Assembly (NCBI GenBank): GCA_948099385.1
Contig: CANUEZ040000013.1
Coordinates: 1,329,001-1,393,000, forward strand
Direction: 5' to 3'
DNA length: 64,000 nucleotides
From: Fasciola hepatica
Lineage: Eukaryota; Platyhelminthes; Trematoda; Plagiorchiida; Fasciolidae
Of the stretch, positions 13,267-25,902 are shown piece after piece. Under the pieces are notes generated by a model that did not search any database, was not told the origin of the DNA, and saw only the letters and a list, made by a program, of their open reading frames with translations. The translations under genes and the position numbers were made by a program. The stretch's first letter is position 1; every line of letters starts with the position of its first letter.

Positions 13267-13818
13267 TCACATAGCTTTCCACTTATTTCCTAGTTCGACG
13301 CCTACATCCTCAAGATTTTGCAGCGCACTCTCCATTATTTTGTCCATGACGAAGTTGAACAGGAATGGAGACATGGGACATCCCTGTAGAACACCACTGG
13401 TCGTTTCGAAATGACCGGATAGTTCACCGCAAACTCTAACGCGGCCAGAAGTATGAGAATACAATGATCTCAGTAGGTTCACGAACTTCTGGGGCATACC
13501 TTTTCGATGAAGAACACTGAAAAGCGCTGTTCGATCAACTGAATCGAAAACGCCTTTCAGGTCTAAGAAAATCATTATCGTCAGTCGGTGGTGCGCGTGG
13601 CGCGTTTCAAGTAGTCGGCGAAGAGTAAAAATCTGGTCGATGCATTCTCGATCTGGGCGAAATCCTGCCTGCTGTTCGCGGGCATTCCTCTCGCGAGCCG
13701 GTGTAAGACGATGCAGTAGAATTGAGGCTAATACTTTGGTGACTATCGAAATTAAGCTAATCCCACGATGACTACTACAGTCTTTGCGTATTCCTTTCTT
13801 GAAGATGGGAACAATCAA
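13267..13818 (-). pseudogene. Copy A: reverse transcriptase palm segment
   Basis: An open frame of 183 codons beginning MIVPIFKKGIRKD. It carries QQAGFRPDRE, the motif A segment FLDLKGVFDSVDR, and motif B SGVLQGCPMSPFLFNF. It ends before the YADD motif through a frameshift at VELGNKWKAM. The frame upstream, which carries the fingers region, is shifted relative to it. Confidence 0.8.
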
Positions 13819-13888
13819 CGACTCACTCTATATTAACGAAATACGCTCGCGTTTCAAATGTCACTGAGAAAGACGGTGAGTGATTCTA

Positions 13889-14959
13889 TCAAAACATTTC
13901 CACCCAGTTTGAAAGGAAGGGAAGTTCGTCGGTACCTGCCGCTTTCCCTCGCTTTAGTGATCGAATGCATGACTCTACTTCTACTTCCGATGGGGGCTCA
14001 AGTGATACCACCCAAGGAGTCATAGTTGTTGACACGGGAGTAACTACACTAGCGTGCGGCCAGCTAAACTGTTCCTTGAAGTATTCGGCCCAACGGTCAA
14101 GCCTTTGCTGTTTGCTATGGATGGGTTCTTCATTTCTATCGTCAATAGTTTCACTGACCTGGATGCGTCGTCCACCGGTGTCACGAATAAGGTTGACCAG
14201 TCTCTGACTGTTACCCGAAGCAGCTGCTATTTCCATTTCTTCGGGTACCTTGACCCACCAATTTTCGCGATCATCCTTAAGGCTTTTCCTAATTTGCCTT
14301 TGTAGCTTCCTCCGCTTTTGCTCCATTATACTCAGCGAATCTTGCGAGATCCAATGTCTTTGATGGACAACGGATCTAGGACCACAGACAAAACCTGCTG
14401 CAACGTGCATCGCCTGTTTGATATGAGCCCAATGCTCATCTACATCACTGTTCGTCGTAAATGTTAGCTCATGTGCTAACTTCTGCTCATAACGGGTGCA
14501 CACTTCTGGATCACACAAACGTTGCACGGCTAACCGGGTTTGCAATTTGCGACGATGACCATGGAGCTGGAGAGATAATCGCATTAAAACTAAGGCATGG
14601 TCAAACTCTACGTACGTGGACCAGTAAGATCTAATGTTCTGAACATAACTGCGCCACTGGTAGCTTACGGCGATATGATCAATTTGAATCAAAGTACCTG
14701 TAGAGTTAGAGCGCCATGTCGCTGTGCGACGCCAGCTGTGTCGGAAATTGGTGCTAGACAAGAACAATCGATTGTCTGCACAAAACTGGAGAAGCCTATC
14801 CCCGTTATCTGTACGCTCAGAAGGTAAAGCACAATGGCCTCCGAAACAGGCTTCTGACACACTACGTTTGCCAACTTGTGCATTGAAGTCACCAGCTAGC
14901 ACTAAAATGTCAGAACCTTTACTGCTGCAAATGAGTGGCGAGGGCATCATAGAACTCAT
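13889..14959 (-). pseudogene. Copy A: endonuclease C-terminal half and linker ORF
   Basis: An open frame of 356 codons. It contains the endonuclease motif LAGDFNAQVG near residue 22, then SSTNFRHSWRRTATW, QIDHIAVSY and the final catalytic motif in altered form FDHALV (other copies have SDHALV). A basic linker follows, including RRKLQRQIRKSLK, and then WAEYFKEQFSWP and EVESCIRSLKRGKAAGTDE, the lead-in to the reverse transcriptase. A frame change follows immediately, so the enzyme is not made as one protein. Confidence 0.8.
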
Positions 14960-15095
14960 CTTTCTGTGTGTTACAGCTGCAGTCCGTTGGGGCGTACGCC
15001 GAGATCACAAACAAATTTCGCTTAACACAACTATCCTTTCGAACGCCAACTGACCCCTGGAGTCTCACAGCACATAAACGACTGGTAATCGGGAT

Positions 15096-15519
15096 CTAGT
15101 CTAAGAGGGCAGCCTCGGCCCTGTCAGTCAAGACTACTTCTACACCACGTTGACCCACAGCTCGAGTTATTTCCTCACCTGAGATACGCAGAAAATACTT
15201 CGATAAGATACCAAGAGCAGTTAGTTGAATCATACTACTCGAATTTTGGATACGCGTTTCACTTAAGCAGCAGACATCAATCCTCAAAGAATCTATTGTG
15301 AGCGCTAGGCACGCCTGCTGACCCGCCTGCATGAGTGTACGCACGTTGAAGGAGTCGAGATTCATGGGTCACGAGGCTTGAGAAAATGTAAATTACAAGA
15401 CAGAGGATTATTCCCGACACTTTTGACAGTAAATCGTTGCGAGTATCGACCGTGTTATTAGTGGGAGCATTATGGGTGGATAGATGGGGCAAAGAGGGGT
15501 GGTTGGGGACAGAAGACAA
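15096..15519 (-). pseudogene. Copy A: endonuclease N-terminal region, frameshifted
   Basis: Two overlapping minus-strand frames cover this part. One gives FNVRTLMQAGQQACLAL, CCLSETRIQ with the catalytic Glu, and GQRGVEVVLTDRAEAALLD. The other gives the preceding leader with PSLPHLSTHNAPTNNTVDTR. In copies B and C these are one continuous frame, so copy A has a frameshift between leader and endonuclease and another before the YAPTD motif. Confidence 0.75.
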
Positions 15520-15997
15520 AGGTTGAGTATAAGAGAGGGAATTCTGAGCAGTAGTTCACTTATCACTACTCCCCCCGGCCCGATGCAATGGGCAGCGCGG
15601 TCCTGATTATCCGGCGCGACGACCGATGCAGTATGGAATTCTTTCTACTCATGCAGTTCATGGCAGATGTTGGATGGGTACTGCTAGTGTCCAGCCACAA
15701 AGCAGGAGAACGATTAGGGTCCTCATCCAAAATCTTTAGTTCTAACAAGAACCTATCCGCAAGGCAGTGGGATGGCTTAGTGGAAGCCCATTTGCTTGGA
15801 TCAATTATTCTTCCACTGATTTTGCCAGCTCAAATCGACCCTCAACCTGGAGGACCAAAGGACTGGACTTCGTCTGGCATCTACCCGTTGAACTTTCAGG
15901 CATGATTGGATCTCCGGCTTAGAAAAGCCATCCCGTATAGCTCTTTGGGCCATAGAGGTACTCAAGCCATCATACCACGTCAAGGTGCAGTCTCGTC

Positions 15998-18900
15998 TCG
16001 GCCAGCTGCGTTTGACTCTTTTACCTAATAACTGCATCTCCCTGAAGGATGGACGAGATATGACTGGGAAAAGTCAATGGAAGCCAGAAGCAGCAGATCT
16101 CAGAGTCAACCAACCGCCTCTTTCCGGAACAAGCATCATAGTCTTTGTGGTCAAAGCAAGGGACGGACAAGCTCCTTAGCCGACATGAGATACAATCGGC
16201 CTGAGCCCTGAGTTCAAATTCAAAATCATGCTTGTGAGGGATGTGTCGCCATCGTGATCTCTGATGGAGTAGAATTTCTGGATACATGGTGCATAAAAGT
16301 AGTCCGTTCTGAACAAAACCTGTTGCTGCCGAATGGGGATGAGTGATCCAAAATGTGTACCAAGATGAATGATCAAAAACGTTTCCTCCTGGTTTGTATC
16401 GTAATGCCATTGCCTATCGAAAAATTATCAAGAAACAGAATACCGCTCATACACCACCAATTTTGGTATAAATGTTACTGCATTGTCTCAAGGAGAGAAT
16501 TGCCTTTGTGTGTGATTTATCGGGACGAAGTAAATCCAGGTCGGGATACCAAAGCCCAATGAAAGCGTAGAATTCTCGTACAGCCCAAATGAGAATTTTG
16601 GGTTTATCCATAGTTGTCAAAGATAGAGCTATCCGTGAAAAAGCAGCGACGGTTTGGCAGTGATATCAAGCAGTTTCTATGAAAAGGTAGGCGTCCTTTT
16701 TGAACTGAAATACGGACAACGAACGGATTTTTCTCGGTCAGTTGCGGTCGAATCAATCGCCGTGGACTACGATTGTGTCCAGAACTGGACCTCCGGTCGT
16801 ATTAGGGCCTGATCCTGTCAGTAAAAGCTGACTCAAATCCCGCTGCAAGTCACCACCCTGATTTTTCTCCGGCTATGATATCATTCAGACTGAGCAAAGA
16901 TGAAGTACTGGTTCCTTGAGTCTCTGGAAAGTTATCACCTAAGGTATTCAGATTTTGTATTTATCTTAGACAATGGAGAGAAAAGTCATCACGTTTCTCA
17001 CCAGGGTTATAGATGCCAACAGAAAAGGTGGCGTGTGGGTGGTTCTGACTGAGCATCTCTCATAGTCGCTAACTGCTGTGAGCTGGGATCCCATTTAGGG
17101 TGCGCAAGTATCATTCGACTCAGTTCTGTGTTGCACTACCTTTATGTCCATCATATTAGCATCATCACTTGCGAATTCGTCGCTGAACTCTACCAGCATG
17201 TTACTTACACCATCCTGGGACACAGACGACGCTTTCCTTGAATAAATGTTCTTATTGACTGAGCAGTTCCACTACCTAGTCTAACCAGGGCCGTTTGCTA
17301 CCATACTGAGATACAAGAGTGACTTCAGCGTTGCAAACAGTTAGTTCTGATTGGTGTGACGTAAGAAGTGATTTCAGTACAGATATTTCGGTTCAAACAA
17401 GCGATGAAATCATATTGGTCACGTGAAGCTAACAACCGTGAAGTATCCCACATGCCCATTGAATAGCAGTATCTTTCAAGTGGTCCGCAATTCAACGAGT
17501 GATCTTACCACCGAATCAACCCTCAGCTAAATTTTCAGAATCTATCATCTGCATCGAAAGATTCTGAACATCGGCAACTATGCCTTACCAGACTGTAGCA
17601 ATCCTAATAACTCGCTTCAAAATCACGCCGTGTTTGAACCACATCAGGAAACTATAGAACTCCCTATGCGCAGTCGAGAAATGATATCACTGACGGTAAA
17701 GTGAAAATCCACGCAAACCCATCGGGCAGAGAAATTCTTTTTTACTTTTTAAAAGCTATTGCGTGTAACAGTTTGGGTTTTCCACAGATCAAAATTCATG
17801 ATTCACCGGTTTCATCTCCATCCCTTCTGTTCAAAAAGTAAAATTAGTTGGGTACCGAATGAAAATAAAAGGACCGAGGACGACGGTTCTTTCAGTATGC
17901 ACCCATAATTTATGGTCAGGCTGAAATAAGCCTCACACTCACGGGCAGGTGCAGCGAGCTGAAAAATCATTCGGGGGAGCTAGGAACATCTGTTTGTGGA
18001 AAATCGTTAATGATTACATCAGGCTACATCACCATGGTAACGCGTTGTCAAGTCCTCGAACTTCCGCTTTCCGCAAAATCCAGTGAAGCCCGGTGACGCA
18101 TAGGAAATCACTTAGATATAACATCACTATCCAGTTAACGGGAGTGGGGAAAGCTGTCCTGATAAGCTAAGGGGCGGTAGGTAATCAAAAATATGGTGAA
18201 ACTGGTTTTCATTTCTCGATTGCATGGGTAAAACCCCAGACCGATTCCCCAGCAACCTTCTCAATTGGTTTTGCGTACGAAAAAGATAACTAAAAATAGG
18301 AGCGCTTCCCAGTGGACACGATATCGCTCGCGTCATGACAGATTACGTGTGAAAGCCAAAATTATTCATAACGGGGATTTGCCCCGCCCCCCCCCCCCTC
18401 CCCTCCCCGGGTTAAAATTCGGTGGATACGCACCGCAGAGGTTTCCCAAAGATGCCTAGTAGGACAACTGCAGTGTTTTTGTTTCTTTCTAATGCTAAGC
18501 TGAGCGTATACATTGCTTGAAGAATCGTTTCACTGACAAGTATGCGTCTTTACTACTCAGGTTGATGAGCGACAATTCTAAGACACTCAAGAAGTACCTA
18601 GAAAACGTTTCTTCTGATGTAATGCAGATCGCCACCCACAGCACCCGAAAGTACTCCCATTCGTTACGCTGTCCAGCCTTGGTGAAATCTCACATAAATA
18701 ATACTCCAGGATATTGCATACCAACTGTGAACAGTGGTGCTGACCACACCTGACCCGTAAATCACTCAGACAAATTTCAAACGGCAGGTCGATCCAAAGG
18801 AATTGAAACGCCATGAATGCGGACCCATTGGTGCGTTGGAACGGAAGCAAATATAAGAACTATAATAGCGGTTTTTGGTACGGTGCGGTTTCTTGAAACA

Positions 18901-19839
18901 ATAAGTCAATGTGGAAGGCGAAATGATAGGTGGAAAACTGGGAGTTGATGAAAGAGAAAAGAAATAAAACAGTTTCGCGATTGGTGGATGGGGGGGGGAA
19001 ATGGGACCAACCAATGAACAACCGAATACGACAATAAAAATGACTGACTGTCATACGGAGTATGGGCGAGAGAAAATTTTGTGGAACGCGAACAAAAAAG
19101 AACGAATCAATAAACAGAAAAAAAAACAAATAAATGTACAGTCAGGCAAGCAGAAAATAAGTGAATATGCGAGGGGAGGAGGAGGAACACTGGAAACCCA
19201 GAGATTATCAAGAAAAATCAAGGAAATGGAAGAACGGCGGGAAGCCAAACCAGTTTTTGTCCTCCGGAAAAGAAAACAATAGGCAAGAAAGTATGCGTGC
19301 GAGCAGTGACAAACATCCGAGCTTCCTACGACGAGCAGGATGCAGGAGCCGGGGTCACAACTGATCGTTGCACCAAGAGAAAATTATTCGTAAAATGAGA
19401 CAGCGGGCGGCTGGTTGTTAAATGAAAAGGAAGATCAACGCAGATGGAAATCAACGGTGTTTTTAGGCCAATGACAAAAATATTTGAACGAGGCACAACA
19501 ATGATAGTGGTTAGCTAGATCCGGTGAGACACAAGATGTTCACTGACCGGTTCGAACAGAAAACAGTACTGCATACATGCATACATACAAGATTTGTCTA
19601 TATACACAAACAAATACACAGCATTTCCGGTGGTTTTGTTCGTTTGTGTGCGTGGGGATGGGGGGGGGGGGGGGAAGAAAGTAACTTGTGACTGCGAGCA
19701 AGAGTGCAAACACGACTGTGTCACGACCTTCAAAGGGACCTCGGTGAGAGTCCGCGGATCATATTGAAATCTCAACATGCATATTTCTGTTCAATTGGAT
19801 AAGAGATACTTCAAATGTAGTTCGGTGTATCTTGACCCG
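15998..19839. other. No gene recognised; homopolymer runs
   Basis: The first 350 bases may be extra 5' sequence of RTE copy A, but no second copy is available to prove this. Beyond that only short open frames occur. A C-rich tract lies near 18380-18405, a G run at about 18990 and a G15 run at 19660-19674. Confidence 0.5.
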
Positions 19840-20145
19840 TTAAAAGTCGATAAACGGAAGTTGGCATAGTTCGAATGTGGATCTAGATCGCGAAGAGACA
19901 GAATAAAACTGTAATGTTTCACGTGGGGAGAAAACCAATCTGTTAAGGCTCACGGGAATATGACTCATAACATCAGAGACTTCGAGAGCCTGAAGAAAGC
20001 GGGAATCTATAAAATCAAATTTAAAACTAGTGCCTCCATCAGATGACCAAATGGGACGGTTTAGATTGAAATCACAGAATATTACGCAAGGATTGAACTG
20101 CGCTATGCTATTACTCTGACTGAATGAGGGGTCAAGTGCCATCAT
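19840..20145 (-). pseudogene. LINE endonuclease fragment (CR1/jockey-like)
   Basis: One open frame of about 100 codons contains PCVIFCDFNLNRPIW, the D-F-N motif plus following Trp that marks the AP-endonuclease of CR1/jockey-group LINEs, then SSDGG and FIDSRFLQALEVSDVMSHI, the helix that follows it. The rest of the endonuclease and any reverse transcriptase were not found beside it. The family differs from the RTE copies elsewhere in the window. Confidence 0.5.
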
Positions 20146-20839
20146 GGTGAAGATACAAGAATAAGCCGAAAAACAACGATAGAAAACACGACAGAAACAA
20201 CGTGCTGGGTGGACGGAGAACGCTTATTTGTGGTACAAGCTAAAGACCGGGATGTTATGACTCTTTTGGAATATCCATTCTAGGCCAGGAATAACCGAGC
20301 AACGGTGCTAGGCATTTACCTATGCGCTTTGATTACAGAAATCCTTGGTAATTACAATCTAGTCGTCATGGTCCGATTTTGAACTCGTTTAAAGCATTAT
20401 GATGTAGTCGGTTATAACCAGTCAAAAGATACGAGATCCGAAATATCATGGAGAAAATATCTGTACGCCTCCCCTGAAATGTCTTTGATTTCACCGTACG
20501 AGTCATAAAACGCTCACAATGTACACACCGGTGTATAAGTGTGCAAAATAGTCTCTCCCCCAGAGTGCAGCCTCCCCGACCGTAATATCACCCGTACAAG
20601 AAAATTCTCTTTACCACCTTAAATACAATACCTCTCAGCAAGAAACAACTTGAGAGATCCCGAATAGTTTCTTGATGAAGGGTCTAATGGAAAGCTGACC
20701 GAACCAGTTTGGCTAGTCAGTTGATCTTTTGTACGCGCTACGAAACGCCATGGTGAATTAAACCACGGTGCTATTAGGGGTTAAAATCAGCAGTGAATTG
20801 AACGAATGCGTAAGAACAGTGTAGATAAATCACACATAC
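20146..20839. other. Downstream flank of the PDZ2 exon, no gene recognised
   Basis: This should be intron of the X11/Mint-type gene if the last coding exon lies further left. No coding segment matching the expected C-terminus was seen. Confidence 0.5.
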
Positions 20840-21100
20840 CTCACCGACCGCGTTGGCGAGCATGTGGACTATTTGCTCATGTGACACGGCAACCACACTC
20901 TGGCCATTGATCTCAATAATACGATGGTCTACTCGGATTCCGCCACGTTCCGCAATTCCTCCACGAAGTAGGCTACAAATGACGCCGTCTTGTACACTGA
21001 ATCCCAACTGGTATTGGAGGCTGGGCCGGCGGATAAGGACCTCAATCACCGGCGGACAGTCAACGACAACCAATTTCACGGCAGTCCGATTTCGACAGGA
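20840..21100 (-). CDS. X11/Mint/LIN-10-type adaptor, exon encoding end of PDZ1 and most of PDZ2
   Basis: Eighty-seven codons follow an acceptor ending in actaaag and precede a donor gtatgt. The exon starts [10 protein letters not shown], the last strand of PDZ1, then [13 protein letters not shown], the conserved inter-PDZ segment. PDZ2 follows with its binding loop YQLGFSV and the stretch [19 protein letters not shown]. It ends HMLANAVGE. In the family only about 20 more residues remain (a segment like KTMP-x-x-M-Y/F-R-L-L-T ending in a hydrophobic C-terminus). I searched the minus strand from 20839 to 1 for that segment and did not find it, so the last exon is either very diverged or outside the window. 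Identity of the domain pair is very well supported. Confidence 0.92.
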
Positions 21101-21502
21101 CTTTAGTTTTACAAACAGATGTGGGGAGAGGGGTGTGTGGGCGATGCAATTGTTATTGTCAATAGATGAAGAGAATGAAATGAAAACCATGGACGAATTC
21201 GTGCTACTGAACAAACGGCATATTTTTTTCATTTGAATTAATGCGCAACGCAGAGTAGTGAATACGCTAAAACAGAGTAACGTTCTGCGGTCCAACCGTG
21301 CAATACTTAAAATTTTTAGCTTTTTTCAATTGGGTGCGCGATAACCGACACAGAATTTTGTGAATTGTACAGCCGAAAGGCCTAGGATACAACCCACTCT
21401 AATTTTTGCTTATGCTGGAATGCCCTAAAACTGAACATTATTTCTCCTATGCATTGGTTATCTAGCATGTGGTAGTGAAAACAGCGAACAGCCTGTTGCT
21501 GA

Positions 21503-21504
21503 GT

Positions 21505-21536
<32 letters not shown>

Positions 21537-21537
21537 A
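21503..21537. repeat. (AT)n microsatellite
   Basis: A 35-bp interrupted (TA)n run within the third recognised intron of the X11/Mint-type gene. Confidence 0.95.
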
Positions 21538-22689
21538 TGGTAATCCAAAGCATACACCTCAGTAGGCACAGTCGATTAAAGCTCGCCCATGATTTGGCAA
21601 ATATTGCGGTTATCTATGTATTATATATGCACTGCACACCAGAAAACGTTTGCCTCACAGATTAGCTGGTGTGGTGCTGCCAGCCAACAGAACCTACGTT
21701 TCATAAACATAATTAGCGTTCGCGGAACGTGGTTTCGAAATAACGCAACACACCCACGATAAGACACGTCAGAAGTCTTCATCACAAAATTTGCTCAGCA
21801 TTACGAATATCAGTGAGGCTATTCGGACCACTTGGCTTGATTCTTACGGTTTGATCACAAATTCACACTAAACAATCCATTTTACTTTTTCCGGGCATAC
21901 GAGCAGAGTTCCTGAGTTTCAGAACATTCCCATCAGGTTTCCGGCCCAGTAACCGTGGTGTCAGCCACAGCAGCACCATCCGCGGGAGCAGCCAGCGCTC
22001 AATAGATGCAATCTTGGTGAACCCTTTTTATATACTAAATATCTGCAATTTCAAACAAACTTCACCACAAAATAGAGATTATTCTCATTTTTACCGGGAA
22101 ACATTTTATCCATCGCAACCATCTACTCAAGTTTGTACACATAAGGTCAGTCTGACGAATATTAACGTTGTACCACATGACACTATCCTAAAAAAGTCTA
22201 TTTCACTACGCTAGAAAAGGAGTACCAAAGAATAAAAAAAATTGCCATGGAGACTAAAGTTTAACTTTGCAACGGCAAAGCTACGGCAATTGGATCCCCA
22301 AAACTAGAGAATCAGAAGTCCAGTAGACTATTAGCTTCAGTATTTCTTCTCTCTGTCCTCCTTTTCTATTAACCGTTGCTTTTGGCTGATGTTCTTAGGA
22401 AGAATTTCGATATGCACAGGTAATGGTGATTAATCAACCGTGATATATTTATGGAGGCGCTGCTTAATAAACTTCGGAAGTCAGATACAATTAGTCGAGA
22501 GCATCATGTAAAAGAGATCGCTGCACATTATTAGCAAGACAAATGAAATATGCTTCATTGAATGTTGCTTCGTTCACGGTTTAAACAGACGAAGGATGAA
22601 GTTCTAACTTGAAAACGATATGCAACGGGCAGAAATGACATCCCACTCCTTGGTAATCACTATCCGATACAAAGTCTGAAAGTGTGGTA

Positions 22690-22810
22690 GCACTGCCTTG
22701 TAAAACGGCCTGATTTGATACGATCTGAAAACATGATTGCCACTGTTCACGATTTGCTGTCATATACTTGGGTTTGGTCAGTAACCAAATGATGGACGCA
22801 TTTGCAAACT
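22690..22810 (-). mobile_element. RTE 3' coding fragment (subfamily alpha)
   Basis: The minus strand encodes WLLTKPKYMTANREQWQSCF, matching the conserved C-terminal end of the RTE protein (WLETLKDMAANREQWxSC in other copies). Nucleotide similarity to the 3' region of copies A to C extends only about 120 bases. It lies in an intron in the same orientation as the host gene. Confidence 0.55.
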
Positions 22811-24682
22811 TACCGTCGAATGGCCAGAAAGCACAAATGTTCGCAATACCGCGTTTCGCATACGTGCCACCCACTTAATTTGACGAGGTTTTCTCCTGAC
22901 TCAGGTAGGAGGCATGGACAGAAGAATAGCTGCAGATACTAGACATTTAACTCCAGAAGACTCAGTGTCGTCTTCGTCTATCTACGTGATTTCTATTTTC
23001 TTTATTTTCTTAACGAATCAGCTTAAACAAGCATCGTACAATCTTCTGCTTTTTTAACAACCTAACTAACAAACAGAACGTGGCAACTGATCACCTTTGA
23101 ACTGAACTACATTCCACCTGCGAGAGAATTCTTTGGTAAATTATGATATTATGAAAAACAACTATACGACGCGACAACAGTGCACGCACCATTTCCACGA
23201 TAAGTACGTTACAGAATTGTTGCTTAGCATCACGCAAAACCAAAAATAAAAAGGTTCAAAGCGGTAAGTACATTGCGTTCCAGAATGCACTGTGACGCAG
23301 CGTCAACGTGACACCCATTAGCGAAAAACTACGGAAGCAACACACGATCATTTTACTCATGATAAGGATATTACTATGAGTGCATAACCACTAATGGATA
23401 GTTCGATCCAGAATAGGCATGGATGCTGAGCTGCGGTTAACTGTGCTGTGTAAAGATTTACTGGAACAATAATGGCTGCAAATGAAATAGAAACACGTTG
23501 AAACGAGGGAGGGATGTAAAGCGCACGGTTGATGGTCAGCTGCGGTAGGTTACAGTAGACGCATGAAACCTTTGCAACGCCAAGACATAAATGGCCATTC
23601 CCATCTTCGTTGATGTAAGTGTTGATGTCTGTTTATACACTTACTGAACTCCGGTTCACTGAGTTTACTTCTTATGTCTTTTCAGATCGTACACGTGCAA
23701 ACCCTACAGAAGAGTACTGCATAGAGCACACTACACCGCTGGACTCTATATCCAAGGTTCGGACTCAAAAAACTATTCTTCCAACAAGCCGGATGAAAAG
23801 CGAGTACGTCTTAAGCTTCCCAGTGGAAAAATTGGGGATTGGCAACGTACATCTAACCATTTCCCGACAGATCTAAATATTTAAGTAGACATTTATATAC
23901 TGCATCACTTTCTGACACCAGGCTGAGATACATCATAAGAGAAGCACGTGAGTGTAGTGTGCGGTTCTATCGTCTGCATAACCAAATGTGTCCTAGATTT
24001 CCAGTGAACGTCATTTGAAATCAAGATAAAATTAGTAATTTCAGTTATCACATTCCTAGTCGTCTGAAGTCAGTAGCGGTGAATCGATTCAGCTTTGATA
24101 GCACAAGCAAATCGCTAACAAAAGACAGCGAGAGAACGAAAACGACGGATTCCAAGCTGTGGACCCTGAGGATGAAGAGAGCATGTAGTGTGTCGAACTG
24201 GATGTAACTCGACCTGCACCTGGTCAACAGCAGATGGAATGTGGAGAGCAAAACACAAGTGCATAGCACAAACCTATATGATACACAGAGTCAGCTGACA
24301 GGCCGGTCGATCAAATGAAAATCAAGGGACAACGAATCAACATCAAGACAGATGTCTAAAAAATGAAGATAAGAGGGCTCGTAGATAGAACGAGTGATCA
24401 CCACTATGTAACAGTGGAGTGAAAAAGCAAGGCCAACTTGGCCTCCGTGCCCGAGTCGCCTGAGACAATACAGAATAACCACCTTGGTTAGAAGGGGAAC
24501 GATTCGCATTCAACACGACAGTGAACTTCATCGCAGCTCCCACAGTGATATCATCAGACGCCAGCAACGATTCCGACGCACTGGTCGTTGAATGCGGAAA
24601 GTGACCGAGGATCCTCCTTGAGCAGAGGTCAAGTCTCGCAGCCGTAAAGCATAGCAATATGCACAGTGGCAGTGCACACCAG
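22811..24682. other. Intronic, no gene recognised
   Basis: Short open frames only, none with motifs. No repeat shared with other parts of the window was noticed. Confidence 0.5.
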
Positions 24683-25530
24683 TTTCAGTTCAGTTTATTC
24701 AATCATTAACCTCGCACTTCTGTACTCTCGTTTCGGTTGCTACTATCAAGCATCGCCCAATAAATGGCAAAAAGAATAGAAGCACAGTGATAAACATCCA
24801 AAAAGTCGAAGTACCATGGGAAAATTAAGACGACAAGGGTTCGAATGCAACTACGCCACTGACCGCCATACCTATCCATATCACTTAATGTCTCCAACCA
24901 TTTAGTAGGTGGGTCATTTGGACCCTAACCTGGAAGTCTAAAACGTCCCACTCGGCCAAGTCCCCTGGGGAAGGTTTTCATACCCTTCTGCCATGTCATG
25001 GACTGACCACCTCGACCAACCTTTCAACCTGCCCCGAAGAACAGCATACACCGAGGAAGTCTATTGGTGGGTATGCGTAACACATGTCCCAACCACCTTA
25101 ACCTGTTTAGATTCAGTACTTGATCTTTGGTTCCACACACTTTACGTCTAATCTCAGCATTGGTAATACGGTGTTCCCACCATACTCGGGCAGTGCTACG
25201 GAGACATCGGTGCTCGAACACCGACAGTCTTCGCCTATCTTCTACCCTTAACGGTCATGTTTCTGAACCTTACAGAAAAACGAACCTAACCGCCGCATTG
25301 TACACTCTACCCTTAACAGACATTCGGATGTCACGCCGACGCTACATATGTCTGAGGAGTGCAAAGGCTAAGCAAACCTTCTGTATACGGGATGAGGCTT
25401 CATCCACTATTAGTCCACCTGATTGAATGTAACTGCCCAGGTAACTAAATTTATCCACTTCAGTTACAGCTCCCTGCCAAGATGAGAGTTGGTTTTGAAA
25501 CAACAGTCCGGTACCCCAATCATTCCTACA
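24683..25530 (-). mobile_element. RTE fragment G (subfamily beta), 3' part
   Basis: The minus strand encodes the C-terminal domain of the RTE protein: FEHRCLRSTARVWWEHRIT, LNRLRWLGHVLRIPTNRLP, and later METLSDMDRYGGQWRSC. The 3' end matches the ends of D (near 50070) and I (near 39410) in the stretch ttcagttcagtt through ggttgctact on the plus strand. It is 5'-truncated just next to a 105-bp (AT)n tract. It sits in the intron downstream of the PDZ1 exon and has the same orientation as the gene. Confidence 0.7.
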
Positions 25531-25536
25531 CTGCTG

Positions 25537-25644
<108 letters not shown>

Positions 25645-25689
25645 AGAGAGAAACGAGCAAGCTAAGAAAGCTTGCAACCGAAAATCTAC

Positions 25690-25902
25690 CTTGATTATAT
25701 GCTGACACGTAGTCAATGGTAATCCGACCAAGCTTTGTTCGTTCACAGAAATAATGTGATTTCCGATATTTAACTGACCACATCGGGCTGCCGGCCCAGT
25801 CGGATTCATATTAGCCAACAGCGCGGTAGGTAGCAGGCTGCCCCAGCCAGAGCTCACAATCACGATACCTAACGGTTCACCACGTTGTTTCGGTATGGTA
25901 AT
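25690..25902 (-). CDS. X11/Mint/LIN-10-type adaptor, exon encoding PDZ domain 1
   Basis: Seventy-one codons lie between an acceptor ending in catacag and a donor gtagat. The start [20 protein letters not shown] is the first PDZ domain of the X11/Mint family, with the carboxylate-binding loop at GEPLG. It continues with the invariant-like stretch [20 protein letters not shown] and stops at TTCQHIIK, where the domain is completed by the next exon. PDZ1 and PDZ2 of these adaptors bind C-terminal tails of membrane proteins. Both junctions are phase 0. The donor is only 48 bp from a 105-bp (AT)n tract, itself followed by an RTE fragment in the same intron, so the splice site sits in an unusual context. 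Confidence 0.92.

Larger units (their letters stand above)
12391..15997 (-). mobile_element. RTE-type non-LTR retrotransposon, copy A (subfamily alpha), near full length, defective
   Basis: This is the longest copy of the subfamily: about 3.6 kb on the minus strand. The 3' end is an ATG/ATT-rich terminus (catcataatcttcgtacagc on the plus strand), typical of RTE elements, which end in short tandem repeats rather than poly-A. The 5' homology with copy C runs to tctcgtc at 15991-15997; more 5' sequence may continue to about 16350. The single protein order is AP-endonuclease, linker, reverse transcriptase and C-terminal domain, broken into several frames. About 190 bp corresponding to 43390-43570 of copy B is deleted near 12930. 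It is more diverged than B and C, so probably older. Confidence 0.85.

Noticed and set aside
14054..14305. Plus-strand open frames across RTE copies A, B and C (for example 43253-43699, 50754-51137, 51873-52268)
   Set aside because: They are antisense to well-defined reverse transcriptase or C-terminal coding sequence and have no motifs of their own.
20340..20839. Last exon of the X11/Mint-type gene just downstream of the PDZ2 exon
   Set aside because: No minus-strand segment resembling the conserved K-T-M-P and R-L-L-T tail was found here or further left.
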